Of a stretch of DNA of 64,000 nucleotides, positions 8,638-18,035 are shown piece by piece. Numbering within the stretch: position 1 is the first letter of the stretch; the number at the start of each line of letters is the position of its first letter. Below the pieces are notes generated by a model. The model was not told the DNA's origin and did not search any database. It saw only the letters and a list, made by a program, of their open reading frames with translations. The DNA is from an uncultured Collinsella sp. (GTDB lineage Bacteria; Actinomycetota; Coriobacteriia; Coriobacteriales; Coriobacteriaceae), in contig CAAELE010000007.1 in the NCBI GenBank assembly GCA_900756765.1, positions 62,001 to 126,000 of the forward strand, read 5' to 3'. Both the position numbers and the translations under genes were made by a program.

Positions 8638-9864
8638 TTACGCGGCGCCCGAACGATGCCGCCATATGGATTGTACGATACCCACCGTCAGCAACTGAAT
8701 CATCATCGACGACGAACCAAAACTAATAAACGGCAGCGGAATACCGGTAATCGGCATCATGCCAATGCACATACCGATGTTCTCGAAGGTCTGGAACGCC
8801 CACATGCCGACGATACCCACGCACGATAGGCGCAAGAACAGCGACTCGCACTTAAAGGCAACGCGGATCGTCGAGAAGATCAGCAGCACGTAGAGGCACA
8901 GGAGCAAAAAGGAGCCGCAAAAGCCAAAGGTCTCGGACAGGAAGGCAAAGACGAAGTCGGTGTGGAACTCGGGCAGAAAGCCGCCGGCCGACTGCGTCGC
9001 GTGGCCCAGGCCCTTACCAAAGAAGCCACCCGAACCGACGGCAATGAGCGACTGCTGCAGGTTGTAGGCATCATCCGAATTGGCGTTGTCGGGGTCGATG
9101 AAGACCGTCAGACGGTTCATCTGATACTGCTTGATAAGAACGTCGTGGCCAAGGAGCGAATCAAAGACCGAGTCGAGCGCCAAGATGAGCGCAATCAAAC
9201 CAACCAGCAGGGCCAAGGTCGACAGCACCCATTCGCGCCGTGCACCGCTCATGCAGATGACGATGGCACCCGAGACCAGCACGACCAGGCCCGAGCCCAG
9301 GTCGCCCATGGCGACGACGGCCAAAAACGGGATGGACAGCATACCGCAGAGCTTGACGTAGTCGCGAACAGTATCGATGCGGCCGTTGTACTGCGAGCCC
9401 AGCGTGGCCATAAAGAAAATGGTGATGAGCTTGGCGAGCTCAACGGGCTGGAAGGTCAGGCCGATACCGGGGATCTTGATCCAGCCCGTCATGCCCAGAC
9501 CGCCCGTATAGGACAGGCCCGGAATCTTAGGCGAGAAGATCACAATAAGGTCAATGACGAGCAGCGCCGTCGAGAAATTGGAAATGCCACGCAGGTCGGC
9601 GCGCCAGACGAGCACCGCCAGCACCGCGCCAATGCCAATGCCCAGCAGGTGGCGCGAGAACGAGGCATCGGCCTTAAACTGCGACGCCGACCAAATGATG
9701 ATGGCGCCATAGGCAACGAGCGCGACGGTAGCCAGCAGCACACCGATGTGTACCTTCTGGCGGAACGTGCCGCGCGAGGCCGAGAGCTGCTTATTAACGC
9801 GGTCCAGGCTGCTGCGAGAGCCGGTTTTGGTTGAGCGGAACAGGTCCGCCGGCGAAAAGTCCAT
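8638..9864 (-). CDS. rodA: peptidoglycan glycosyltransferase RodA (SEDS family)
   Basis: A 408-aa polytopic protein with about ten hydrophobic segments. SEDS motifs are visible: GDLGSGLVVL in the middle, AVGSGGFFGKGLGHATQSAGGFLPE..TDFVFA, and the C-terminal GIPLPFISFGSSSM. RodA polymerises lipid II into glycan strands for sidewall growth together with PBP2, which is encoded immediately upstream. AGGAGG stands before the ATG. Assigned as RodA rather than FtsW because of the mreBCD-PBP2 neighbours. Confidence 0.94.
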   Translation of the reverse strand: MDFSPADLFRSTKTGSRSSLDRVNKQLSASRGTFRQKVHIGVLLATVALVAYGAIIIWSASQFKADASFSRHLLGIGIGAVLAVLVWRADLRGISNFSTALLVIDLIVIFSPKIPGLSYTGGLGMTGWIKIPGIGLTFQPVELAKLITIFFMATLGSQYNGRIDTVRDYVKLCGMLSIPFLAVVAMGDLGSGLVVLVSGAIVICMSGARREWVLSTLALLVGLIALILALDSVFDSLLGHDVLIKQYQMNRLTVFIDPDNANSDDAYNLQQSLIAVGSGGFFGKGLGHATQSAGGFLPEFHTDFVFAFLSETFGFCGSFLLLCLYVLLIFSTIRVAFKCESLFLRLSCVGIVGMWAFQTFENIGMCIGMMPITGIPLPFISFGSSSMMIQLLTVGIVQSIWRHRSGAA

Positions 9865-9873
9865 CGCAACCTC

Positions 9874-11943
9874 CTATCGAACCGAGGAATCGCCCGTGGC
9901 CGTCGACGTGTCGGGCTCGTCATAAATCGCACCGAGGACATCGCGCACGACGTGCAACGCGGTATCGGAGCCGCCACCGCCCTGTTCCAAGATGGTGGCA
10001 ATCACGTACTTGGGGTCATCGGCCGGCGCGTAAGCGCAAAACCACGCGTAATCGTCCTCGCCGCTCTTCTCGCCCGTGCCGGACTTGCCGTAGACCGTAG
10101 GGGTCAGGGAGTTAAAGTGCGCGGCGGTCGAAGTCGACGCGGAGTAAATCACATCGTGCATGCCGTTGCGGACCAGCGCAAGATCGGCATCGTTGTTAAT
10201 TTGAGCCTCGAGGCGCTTCTTCTTGCCCTTGCCGTTGTACTTGTAGGCGTCACCGTCGCCATCGCGCGATACCGCCGACAAAAACACATGCGGCACATAC
10301 TGTTTGCCGCCGTTGGCAATGCCCATATAGGCGCAGGCCATCTGCAGCGGGGTCACCAGAATGTCGCCCTGGCCGATGGCGATGTTCGTCATATCGCCAG
10401 CGTTCCATTTGCGGTCCTCGGCAGAGGCATCGGTAAAGTAAGACTCTTTCCACTCGGCATCGGGAATGCGGCCGGCACCCTCACTCGGAAGGTCGATACC
10501 GCAGGTCTTGCCCAGGCCCCAGCGACGAAAGACCTCTTGCAGGCCCTCGGGGTGCTGGTCGTTGTAGAAAAACGCCTTGCCCATATCGTAGAACACGGGG
10601 TCGCAGGAGTTGGCGATACCGGACTGCAGCGTCATCGTGCCGTGGCCGGAGTGCAGCCAGCAGTATTTTCCCCACGACTTGCCCAAGCCGGTCCAATATC
10701 CAGTGCAGTTGGTCGTCTGACTCGACGTGTACGTTCCAAACTCAAGGCCCGCCAAGGCCGAGAGAGGCTTAATGGTCGAAGCCGACATGTACTGGCCGCT
10801 AATGGCGCGGTTGAGCAGCGGATGCGAACCCTCGTCATCGTTGAGCTCGGTCCAAACATCGTTGGAGACGCCGCCGATAAACACCGAAGGATCGAACTTG
10901 GGCTCGCTGGCCATGCCCAGAATCTCGCCGTTATTGGGGTCGAGGCACACCACGGCACCGTTGCCGGCGTCGCTGTGGCCCGTGGTCTTAGCGAGCTCAA
11001 TGGCACTTGCAAGCGCCGTCTCGCAGGCTTGCTGAATCTTGAGGTCAAGCGTGAGCTTAATGTCGGAACCGGCCTTCGCGGGCACGGCGCCGGCCTGACC
11101 GGTCACATTGCCCGAGGCATCGACCTTCACCGTCTGCTCGCCGCGAATACCCTGCAGCAAGTTTTCGTAGTAGCTCTCGACGCCCGCCTGGCCCACGATA
11201 TCGCCCGACTGGTACGTAATCTGACCGGCGGCGCTATCGTTATCGCCCGAAGCCTTCTTGTTCTGTGCCTCGAGCTGCTCGGAGGTAATGGTGCCGGTAT
11301 AGCCCAAAATGTGACAGGCCGTCTCGCCGTACGGGTACTGGCGCTCGGTGCGCTCGGCAATCTTCACGCCCGGGAACTCGCCGGCATGCTCCTTGATATA
11401 GGCAACCGTGGAGCGGCGCACGTCCGTCGCGATGGTATGCAGGCTCTGGGCGCCCTCGGAATTGTCCTGAATGTTGCGCAAAACCGCGACGTAGGGCATG
11501 CCGAGCACATTCGCGAGGTGATGCACCAGCACAGTGTCATCGGCCAGGTCGCGATAGGCGACGACGGCAAGTGAGGGACGGTTTTGCACAAGTGCCACGC
11601 CATTGCGATCAAGGATCCGCCCGCGCACAGCCGGCGTAGTGACAGTGCGCGTCTGGTTGCTCTTGGCCTGCTTGTCGTAGTAGCCCGACGAGACCATCTG
11701 CATACCCCACAGCTTGACGGCGAGCGCGGCAAACATCGCGCCCACGCCGGCGGTGAGGATGGAGAAGCGACCCTTGAAGGCGGTCGCGGCGGTATTGCCT
11801 TCGCCCTCGGTGGCGCGCGGGGCCGTTCCATGCTGTGTGTCGTAGGTAAAACGGGAATCGCCGCGACGCATGATGACCAGCGCGACAACAATGGCCACGA
11901 CCAGCACGATACCGGCGATGATAACCGTCATCTGGGAAGACAT
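9874..11943 (-). CDS. mrdA: penicillin-binding protein 2 (class B transpeptidase)
   Basis: 689 aa. One N-terminal membrane anchor (residues ~5-25) and a second hydrophobic stretch near residue 60 precede the dimerisation domain. The transpeptidase motifs are all present: SASTIKPLS (SxxK nucleophile Ser and Lys), ANSCDPVFYDMG (the SxN-equivalent SCD typical of PBP2) and GKSGTGEK (KSG). It cross-links peptidoglycan during elongation with RodA and MreBCD. Residues 25-60 form a linker before the second hydrophobic stretch, which could mean the true start or topology differs from E. coli PBP2. Confidence 0.94.
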   Translation of the reverse strand: MSSQMTVIIAGIVLVVAIVVALVIMRRGDSRFTYDTQHGTAPRATEGEGNTAATAFKGRFSILTAGVGAMFAALAVKLWGMQMVSSGYYDKQAKSNQTRTVTTPAVRGRILDRNGVALVQNRPSLAVVAYRDLADDTVLVHHLANVLGMPYVAVLRNIQDNSEGAQSLHTIATDVRRSTVAYIKEHAGEFPGVKIAERTERQYPYGETACHILGYTGTITSEQLEAQNKKASGDNDSAAGQITYQSGDIVGQAGVESYYENLLQGIRGEQTVKVDASGNVTGQAGAVPAKAGSDIKLTLDLKIQQACETALASAIELAKTTGHSDAGNGAVVCLDPNNGEILGMASEPKFDPSVFIGGVSNDVWTELNDDEGSHPLLNRAISGQYMSASTIKPLSALAGLEFGTYTSSQTTNCTGYWTGLGKSWGKYCWLHSGHGTMTLQSGIANSCDPVFYDMGKAFFYNDQHPEGLQEVFRRWGLGKTCGIDLPSEGAGRIPDAEWKESYFTDASAEDRKWNAGDMTNIAIGQGDILVTPLQMACAYMGIANGGKQYVPHVFLSAVSRDGDGDAYKYNGKGKKKRLEAQINNDADLALVRNGMHDVIYSASTSTAAHFNSLTPTVYGKSGTGEKSGEDDYAWFCAYAPADDPKYVIATILEQGGGGSDTALHVVRDVLGAIYDEPDTSTATGDSSVR

Positions 11944-11956
11944 CTATGAGCCTCCC

Positions 11957-12529
11957 CTATTTGAGTTTGCGGGTCTTGGGCTTAAAGCGCATGCCCGTCT
12001 GATGACCACCGCGTGCGGAGAATCCGTAACCGGACTGCGGCACGACACCGGACATCAAAAACGGAATGGCAACCAGACCCGTCAGGATCGAAGACGGCAG
12101 GGCGTGTCCAAATACAGCCACCACAAAGCTCGTCTCCAGACCCATAAACAGCAAGATGATGCTGTAGACCACGTTGATGGCAAGCGCGAAGGCGCCCACG
12201 GTAATACCGCGCGCGCTCGGGGAGCCGCTCGTCTGACCGGCAGCGCTGTGCACCAGGGCAAAACTGCCCACCGTCAACAGCAGCGACATAACGCCCACCG
12301 GAACGGCGGCGGAAAGATCATAGAACAGGCCGCTGCAAAAACCGCAGACGACAGCCCGCGTGGGATCGCCCGAGAACACGCTCAGGCATACCAGGATAAT
12401 CATAAAGTTGACGCGACCGCCCGCAATGGAGATCTGCGGCGCCAGGCCCGCCTGCAGCAGCACGCACGCAATGGCGGCGATTGCAAACGTGCGGGAGCTC
12501 GCCCCCTGCTCGTGTAGATCCATGGACAT
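11957..12529 (-). CDS. mreD: rod shape-determining protein MreD
   Basis: 190-aa integral membrane protein with five or so hydrophobic helices. FMIILVCLSVFSGDPTRAVVCGFCSGLFYDL matches the MreD pattern (loop with G-x-x-x-G...D). The C-terminus is short and basic. It starts 5 nt after the mreC stop and lies between mreC and the PBP2 gene, as expected for the elongasome operon. Confidence 0.88.
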   Translation of the reverse strand: MSMDLHEQGASSRTFAIAAIACVLLQAGLAPQISIAGGRVNFMIILVCLSVFSGDPTRAVVCGFCSGLFYDLSAAVPVGVMSLLLTVGSFALVHSAAGQTSGSPSARGITVGAFALAINVVYSIILLFMGLETSFVVAVFGHALPSSILTGLVAIPFLMSGVVPQSGYGFSARGGHQTGMRFKPKTRKLK

Positions 12530-12534
12530 GCCCC

Positions 12535-13533
12535 CTATTCGCTCGAGCCGGAATCGGTCGTCTCGGACGTGTCGGAACTGTCATCCGAGCTCTCGTCCTT
12601 CGTCTTGGTCGCAGCATCGCGCGACGTTCCCTGCGGCGTGCTGTTAGCCGTGCTCACGTCCTCGTCCGAGGCCGACTGCTCGTCGGTCAGCGAGGTAATG
12701 ACCAGCACTTCCTCGTTGTTCTCGGCCGTGGTCTGAGCGCGCACCACAATGGTGTAGTACACGTCGTTGGCCGACTTCTCCACCGAGGAAACAGTGCCAA
12801 GCGGCAGGCCCTTGGGGAACACACCGCCAATGCCAGAGGTCACGATAATGTCGCCGACTTTGACGTCGGAGTCGACGCTCACGTACTCAAGACGCAGGGT
12901 GCCATCGGGCTGGCCCTGCAGCATACCCTGGGCGCGCGTGTCCTGCACCATAGCCGACACGCCCGAGTTCTCGTCGCCAATCAGACGCACGGTAGAGGTC
13001 TTGGCCGACACCTCGATAATCTGACCGATAACACCGGCAGAACTCGTCACGGGCATGTTGATGGTCAGGCCGTCGGCAGAGCCTTTGTCGATGGTAACGG
13101 TCGAGGTCCAGGCATCGCCCGACGCACCGACAATACGAGCGGCGGTCGACTTAAGGTTGTAGGTCGATTGCAGCCCGACCAGGCCCTCCAGGCGCTCGGC
13201 AGTCTTTTGAGCCTCGGAAAGCTCGGCGACCTTAGAGGTCAGCACCTCGTTTTGCTTCTTGAGGTCATCGAGCGACTCCTGCGAAGCCGTGAGGTTGGAG
13301 AACACGTTGCCGATCGCATTGAAGGGAGCCGCCACGGCCGACCCCAAAAAACGCACCGGCGAGGTAATCGTCGTCATACCCGAGCGTACGGCATGAATCG
13401 GCCCGGCCTCGCCCTCACGGATATAAAACGTGAGCAGCAACACCGAAATCAGGCTGAAAACAATCAACGGGCGCATACCCGTTGATTGTCGCTTGGTATT
13501 CAGATTTGGAGAGAAACCCGAAGATCGTGCCAA
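12535..13533 (-). CDS. mreC: rod shape-determining protein MreC
   Basis: 332 aa. One N-terminal transmembrane helix (LIVFSLISVLLLTFYI) is followed by a coiled-coil region (LDDLKKQNEVLTSKVAELSEAQ) and the beta-rich extracellular MreC domain (DGLTINMPVTSSAGVIGQI, GENSGVSAMV-like repeats). A Ser/Thr/Asp-rich disordered tail of about 55 residues follows. It links cytoplasmic MreB with the PBP2-RodA synthase. The reading frame opens with TTG at 13533, with AAAAGGTGG upstream; the ATG before RPLIVFS is an alternative start. Confidence 0.92.
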   Translation of the reverse strand: MARSSGFSPNLNTKRQSTGMRPLIVFSLISVLLLTFYIREGEAGPIHAVRSGMTTITSPVRFLGSAVAAPFNAIGNVFSNLTASQESLDDLKKQNEVLTSKVAELSEAQKTAERLEGLVGLQSTYNLKSTAARIVGASGDAWTSTVTIDKGSADGLTINMPVTSSAGVIGQIIEVSAKTSTVRLIGDENSGVSAMVQDTRAQGMLQGQPDGTLRLEYVSVDSDVKVGDIIVTSGIGGVFPKGLPLGTVSSVEKSANDVYYTIVVRAQTTAENNEEVLVITSLTDEQSASDEDVSTANSTPQGTSRDAATKTKDESSDDSSDTSETTDSGSSE

Positions 13534-13554
13534 ATGGAATCCACCTTTTGGAAA

Positions 13555-14598
13555 TTAAGCATTGGTTTGGACGAAGCCACCGTCAAAGGCGTTGGCCTCG
13601 AGCACGCGGGCACAGCCGTTTACGACGTTATCGAGCGCCGTGGGGCTGACGTTGACCGAAACGCCGGTCTCGTCGCGCAGGCGCACGTCGAGGCCGCGCA
13701 GCAACGCACCACCGCCGGTCAGCAGAATGCCGTAGTACATAAGGTCCGAGGCAAGATCGGGCGGCGTGGCGTCCAGAGCGTCCTTAACGGCCTTGGCCAT
13801 CTCGTCGAGCGGCTTGTTGAGCGCGCGACGAATCTCCTCGCTCTCGATGCGCACGGTCTTGGGCAGGCCCGTGATAACGTCGCGGCCGTTGACCTCGACG
13901 TCGAGCTCATCCTTGAGCGGCACGGCGGAGCCGACCTTGATCTTGATGTCCTCGGCCGTGCGCTCGCCGATAGCCAAGTTGTAGGCATCGCGAACATGGG
14001 TGAGGATAGCCTGGTCGAACTCGTCGCCGGCAATGCGGATGGACTGCGACACGACAATACCGCCCATAGCGATAACGGCGACCTCGGTGGTGCCGCCGCC
14101 GATATCGATGACCATGGAGCCCGTGGGCTCCTCGACGGGCAGGTCGGCGCCGATGGCAGCCGCCATGGGCTCCTCGATCAGATAGGCCTGGCGAGCGCCG
14201 GCCTGGATCGTGGCCTCAAAGACGGCGCGCTTCTCGACCGACGTGACGCCGGAGGGAACGCAGACGACGACGCGCGGACGCGGAGTCCACGGATAGCGCT
14301 TCTCGGAAGCCTTGTCGATAAAGTAGCGAAGCATAGCCTCGGTGACATCGAAGTCGGCGATGACGCCGTCCTTAAGGGGACGAACGGCCACGATGTTGCC
14401 GGGCGTACGGCCGAGCATACGCTTAGCCTCGATGCCGACTGCCAGGATGCGCTCGTCGTTCTTGTCGATAGCGACAACGGAAGGCTCGCGGATGACGATG
14501 CCCTTGCCGCGCACGGAGACAAGCGTATTGGCGGTGCCGAGGTCGATGGCGAGATCGCCCGCATAGCTACCGAAGAACATATCCATCAAAGAAAACAA
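13555..14598 (-). CDS. mreB: rod shape-determining actin homologue MreB
   Basis: 347 aa with the actin-fold signatures AIDLGTANTLV (phosphate 1), IDIGGGTTEVAVI (phosphate 2) and LTGGGALLRGLD (adenosine). MreB filaments position the elongation machinery. I prefer the TTG start at 14598 because AGGAG sits 5 nt upstream; from the ATG four codons later the spacing would be 17 nt. It is the first gene of the operon that runs down to the DUF2344 gene. Confidence 0.97.
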   Translation of the reverse strand: MFSLMDMFFGSYAGDLAIDLGTANTLVSVRGKGIVIREPSVVAIDKNDERILAVGIEAKRMLGRTPGNIVAVRPLKDGVIADFDVTEAMLRYFIDKASEKRYPWTPRPRVVVCVPSGVTSVEKRAVFEATIQAGARQAYLIEEPMAAAIGADLPVEEPTGSMVIDIGGGTTEVAVIAMGGIVVSQSIRIAGDEFDQAILTHVRDAYNLAIGERTAEDIKIKVGSAVPLKDELDVEVNGRDVITGLPKTVRIESEEIRRALNKPLDEMAKAVKDALDATPPDLASDLMYYGILLTGGGALLRGLDVRLRDETGVSVNVSPTALDNVVNGCARVLEANAFDGGFVQTNA

Positions 14599-14658
14599 CG
14601 CAACTCCTGATGTGTTGGATGATTGCTGGAAAACTACTAGCCCATCATACTAGCGCAA

Positions 14659-14691
14659 GCCCGGCACCTCACTTGCGGTGAAGCGCCGGGC
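14659..14691 (-). terminator. hairpin after the TPR gene
   Basis: GCCCGGCACC (14659-14668) can pair with GGTG..GCCGGGC (14677-14691). On the minus strand only a short T-poor stretch follows, so termination would be weak or factor-assisted. It separates the TPR gene from mreB. Confidence 0.5.
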
Positions 14692-14713
14692 AGAGCCAAA
14701 TCTCATAAGGTCA

Positions 14714-16009
14714 CTACTGGTTGTCAGCGGCCGAAAAATCGATGTCGAAGGAGGAAACAGCCCAACCGATATGGTTGTCGGAGCGCACGAATTTAACGGT
14801 GTACTCCTGCTCGCCGCCCTTGGACAGCGAAGCCTTCACCTTGGCGGTGGTCTCGGTCATGGACTGATCCATACCCTCGATGGAGACGGTGGCGCCCTGC
14901 GGGATCGAGGAGATGACCATCGCCTTGGCGTCCTCGGACAGGCTCGAGGCCAGGCAGGACTCGGCCTTGGCGGTATCGCCGTCACCGGCAGCCTGGAACA
15001 GGTCGGTGATGACGGACTCCTGCGAGGGGTAGCCCATGCCGCGCGTATAAGCATAGCCAAGACCGCCGGCAGCGATCACGATGAGCAGAAGCAGCACCAG
15101 GAAGATCTTAAGACCCGTGTGGCGGTGGCGACGACGAACCTTGGCCTGTTTGCGGTCCTGCTGGACCATCTCGGACTCGGACAGCGTAAAGAAGCCGGTG
15201 TCAGAGGGGTCGGGCATAAACTGACCGGTCGCGCCCGTGGGATCGAGCGGATCGACAGCGGGAGCGTCCATCGCGGGAGCCGGAGCCGTGGACATGGCCG
15301 TCTGGGCCGAAAGCGCGGCGAGCGAGTCGTGCACGCGGGCAAGCTCGTCGGCCTGCTCGGGCGTGAGCTGGTAGATGCCGTCGGCGGTAGCGGCGTTAAA
15401 GGCATCGAGTGCATCGGAGGGACGGCCGGCGGCGGAAAGCGCTTGGCCCATGCCGGCGTTGAGGGCGCGCGTATCGTCGCGCGGGCCGGCAAAGTCGATA
15501 GCCGTGCGGTAGGTCTCAACGGCGTCCGCGGGGCGACCAAGTTTGATGAAGCAGCGGCCCAGATCGCCGAGGGCGGCGGCAGGAGCCGGGTTGGCGCCGT
15601 CGATGGCAGCCTGACGGAAGGCGGTGCCAGCGTTGGCATAGTCGCCCGACTGGAACAGCGCGTTGCCCAGACCCAGGTAGGCCTTAAAAGGCGTGGCGTA
15701 GGAAGCGTCCTGGGTAGCCGCAGAGAACGCCTGGGCAGCCGTGGTGTAGTCGCCCACCGCGGCGAGTGCCTTGCCGCGGTTGGTGAGCAGGGCGCCGCGC
15801 TTGCCATAGGCGCCGTCGTTGAGGGCGGCGGCGTAGGCCTCGGCGGCCTCGGCGTACATGCCAAGATGCATCAAGGCGTTGCCGCGCAGGTGGTCGGCCT
15901 CACCCATGATCTCGTTGGGAGTCTTTGCCGCGCCAAGCATCTGGGCGGCAGCGGAAAAATCACCCGCGCGATAAGCGGCGCGGCCCTGTTGGATCAGCTG
16001 GCTATTCAA
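14714..16009 (-). CDS. TPR-repeat protein with a C-terminal membrane anchor and extracytoplasmic domain
   Basis: 431 aa. Residues 1-220 hold about six tetratricopeptide-like repeats (AAYRAGDFSAAAQML, GMYAEAAEAYAAAL, GDYTTAAQAFSAA, GRPADAVETYRTAI, GRPSDALDAFNAA). A Pro/Ala/Asp linker follows, then a basic patch (RRRHRHTG) and one transmembrane helix (IFLVLLLLIVIAAGGLGYAY). The ~110-residue C-terminal domain resembles the DUF4878/lumazine-binding-like domains often found outside such anchors. The start is TTG at 16009 with AAAGGGG upstream. The topology suggests a cytoplasmic TPR scaffold attached to an external sensor-like domain; function unknown. Confidence 0.75.
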   Translation of the reverse strand: MNSQLIQQGRAAYRAGDFSAAAQMLGAAKTPNEIMGEADHLRGNALMHLGMYAEAAEAYAAALNDGAYGKRGALLTNRGKALAAVGDYTTAAQAFSAATQDASYATPFKAYLGLGNALFQSGDYANAGTAFRQAAIDGANPAPAAALGDLGRCFIKLGRPADAVETYRTAIDFAGPRDDTRALNAGMGQALSAAGRPSDALDAFNAATADGIYQLTPEQADELARVHDSLAALSAQTAMSTAPAPAMDAPAVDPLDPTGATGQFMPDPSDTGFFTLSESEMVQQDRKQAKVRRRHRHTGLKIFLVLLLLIVIAAGGLGYAYTRGMGYPSQESVITDLFQAAGDGDTAKAESCLASSLSEDAKAMVISSIPQGATVSIEGMDQSMTETTAKVKASLSKGGEQEYTVKFVRSDNHIGWAVSSFDIDFSAADNQ

Positions 16010-16020
16010 GGAAGTCCCCT

Positions 16021-16563
16021 TTACTCGTGAACGATCTCGACATGAACGATCTCGTCGCCGGCGCGCAGCTGCGAGATGACGTCGAGGCCCTCGACCGTGG
16101 TGCCAAAGACGGTATAGCCGGAGTCGAGGTTGTGCTGGGCACCCAGGCAGAAGTAGAACTGCGAACCCGCGGAATCGGGATCCATGGAGCGGGCCATGGC
16201 AAGCGCGCCGTCAACATGGCTGTTGCGCGGATTGGTGGCAAACTCGCCCTTGATGCAGTAGCCGGGGCCGCCGGTGCCGGGCATGCCGTCGGGACCCTCA
16301 AGGCCGGCAGCGACGTCGGCGCCGGACATATCGCGGGTATTGGGGTCGCCGCCCTGGATCACAAAGCCGGGCACATAGCGATGGAACTTAAGGCCGTCAT
16401 AGAAGCCCATCGTGGAAAGCTCGCAGAAGTTCGCCACATGGATGGGGGCGCCCTCACCGTCAAACTTGACCTTGATGGTACCCTTCGACGTCTCGATCAC
16501 CGCGCACTCGTCACCGACGAGCTGGTACTCGGGCGTATAGAGCTCTTTCTTAAAACCAAACAT
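16021..16563 (-). CDS. cyclophilin-type peptidyl-prolyl cis-trans isomerase
   Basis: 180 aa. KFHRYVPGFVIQGGDP contains the catalytic Arg region, followed by GSQFYFCLG and the C-terminal GLDVISQL. These match cyclophilin A-like folds (FHRVI..FMIQGGD, GSQFFI). No signal peptide is evident, so it probably acts in the cytoplasm. The ATG at 16563 has AGGAAGG upstream; the longer frame to 16632 lacks a ribosome site. It lies 11 nt upstream of the TPR gene and may share its transcript. Confidence 0.9.
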   Translation of the reverse strand: MFGFKKELYTPEYQLVGDECAVIETSKGTIKVKFDGEGAPIHVANFCELSTMGFYDGLKFHRYVPGFVIQGGDPNTRDMSGADVAAGLEGPDGMPGTGGPGYCIKGEFATNPRNSHVDGALAMARSMDPDSAGSQFYFCLGAQHNLDSGYTVFGTTVEGLDVISQLRAGDEIVHVEIVHE

Positions 16564-16668
16564 GTGGTTCCTTCCTCGTGCGTTTAAAGCATATTTGTAC
16601 GAATTGTAGCAATAAGCACGGGCTTCCATCAATTGCGCACGCAGGTTATGCCGCCGGAGGGCAACAAA

Positions 16669-17823
16669 TTACGAACGTTGCTGCGGCCTCCAGGCGCTCA
16701 CGTTGGCGTCGTACTGGTTAAGCGCGCTATTGCCGCCCTGTGCGATGGGCGCCAGGATCTCGCTCTGACGGGCGCTCAGCGACTCGCCGTCGGGAATGGA
16801 CAGCGAGATATCCCAGCTCTGGCAGATCACGTCGACACGCTCGTACATCCACTGGGCAAGTTGCTTTAGATGATCGATGTCCTCCGCATAGACCGTGTCG
16901 TCCTGAACCTTGAGGTTGTTGAGCTCATCCTGGGTCTTTTTAATCTGGTCGCGCAGGGCATAGGCGCTCTGCGACAGCTCCTGACGGGTGGAGAGCGGTG
17001 TACGCAGATAGCCGTTATTAAACGAATCGATGACCTCGCCGATCTGATCATCGTCGCTGTACGACACGATGGTCTGATACAGGCCGTCGAGCCTGGTGTA
17101 GAGCTGGTCGTCGGTTAAGACGGTCTCCTCCTGAACGACCTCGGACGCATCCTCTTGCTTGGACTCTTTCTCGGCGGCCTCGCCCTTTTGGCGCGACGGG
17201 AAGGTGGCCTTGGCGGCCTGGCCAAACTGGTCGTAGAAGCCGGGCATGACGCCCATGGGATCGGCAGTCACAAACCAATACGCACCACCGCACAAGGCGG
17301 CGAGCACCGCAATGACGATGAGCGGTTTGGGGATATGGCGCTTGTGCTTGTGATAGGCGTCCTCGTCGGGGTGGACCTTGCGCTTGGGCTTTAGCTTTTT
17401 GGGCTGGGCATCATCGCGCAGGGACACCGGCATGGGGATATCCACCTTGGGGATGCCAAAGTCCTTATCGAAGGCAGGCAGCACGCAGGTCTCGTTGGGG
17501 TCGGCTGCGTCGGAGAGCACCGCGGCGGCAGACGCCGGCGCATGGGGCACCTCGGTATCGATCTGCTCCTGCGTCAGGCGCGGAAAGCCGGCCGTACGCC
17601 CTGCGGCCAGGTCGGATGCGGCCGCGTCCTCGGAAAGGATGCCAGGCGCGGGGCGACCGCACTTGGGACAGGTACGGTCATGCGGGGACAGACGGGCGCC
17701 GCAGCCGTCGCAGAACACGAACTCGGTATGCTCGGGGCCATCGCCCGGACCAACGTATGCGTTGCAATAGGGGCAGAACGAGGCGCCGTCCTCGATGGTC
17801 TTTAGGCAATGCGGGCAGATCAC
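16669..17823 (-). CDS. zinc-ribbon membrane protein of unknown function
   Basis: About 384 aa. Two N-terminal zinc ribbons (ICPHCLKTIEDGASFCPYC and CDGCGARLSPHDRTCPKCG) are followed by a disordered linker, a basic segment (PKKLKPKRKVHP), one transmembrane helix (PLIVIAVLAALCGGAYWFV) and an extracytoplasmic helical domain with likely coiled coil (residues ~270-370). The GTG at 17823 with AGAGG 5 nt upstream is the likely start; a TTG at 17853 has no ribosome site. Same architecture class as the neighbouring TPR protein, so the two may act together. No function can be named. Confidence 0.72.
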   Translation of the reverse strand: MICPHCLKTIEDGASFCPYCNAYVGPGDGPEHTEFVFCDGCGARLSPHDRTCPKCGRPAPGILSEDAAASDLAAGRTAGFPRLTQEQIDTEVPHAPASAAAVLSDAADPNETCVLPAFDKDFGIPKVDIPMPVSLRDDAQPKKLKPKRKVHPDEDAYHKHKRHIPKPLIVIAVLAALCGGAYWFVTADPMGVMPGFYDQFGQAAKATFPSRQKGEAAEKESKQEDASEVVQEETVLTDDQLYTRLDGLYQTIVSYSDDDQIGEVIDSFNNGYLRTPLSTRQELSQSAYALRDQIKKTQDELNNLKVQDDTVYAEDIDHLKQLAQWMYERVDVICQSWDISLSIPDGESLSARQSEILAPIAQGGNSALNQYDANVSAWRPQQRS

Positions 17824-17916
17824 GGCATCCTCTTTCCGAAGCAATTCAAACAATTGAGGTTAGAGCATAACATCGACACGGCCCCACAAGCGCAAGGCAC
17901 CAATTCAACATCGCCA

Positions 17917-17953
17917 GGGTAGCTAATTTGGGACGGGGCTTTTTTAGCTACCC
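17917..17953. repeat. GTAGCTA-bounded palindromic element, copy B
   Basis: GGGTAGCTAA and TTAGCTACCC (10-bp perfect inverted arms) surround TTTGGGACGGGGCTTTT. Copy C lies 40 bp away in the opposite orientation, so B and C together make a larger inverted repeat between the zinc-ribbon gene and the P-type ATPase gene. Confidence 0.8.
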
Positions 17954-17992
17954 TAGCCGCCAATCGGCCAAATAGATCACGCCATCAGCAGA

Positions 17993-18028
17993 GGTAGCTA
18001 AAAAAGCCCCGTCCCAAATTAGCTACCC
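17993..18028. repeat. GTAGCTA-bounded palindromic element, copy C
   Basis: GGTAGCTAA at 17993 and TTAGCTACC at 18019 flank AAAAGCCCCGTCCCAAA, the reverse complement of copy B. It lies just after the stop codon of the P-type ATPase gene and could act as its terminator, although the T-run is best placed for copy B. Confidence 0.8.
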
Positions 18029-18035
18029 TGTGAGG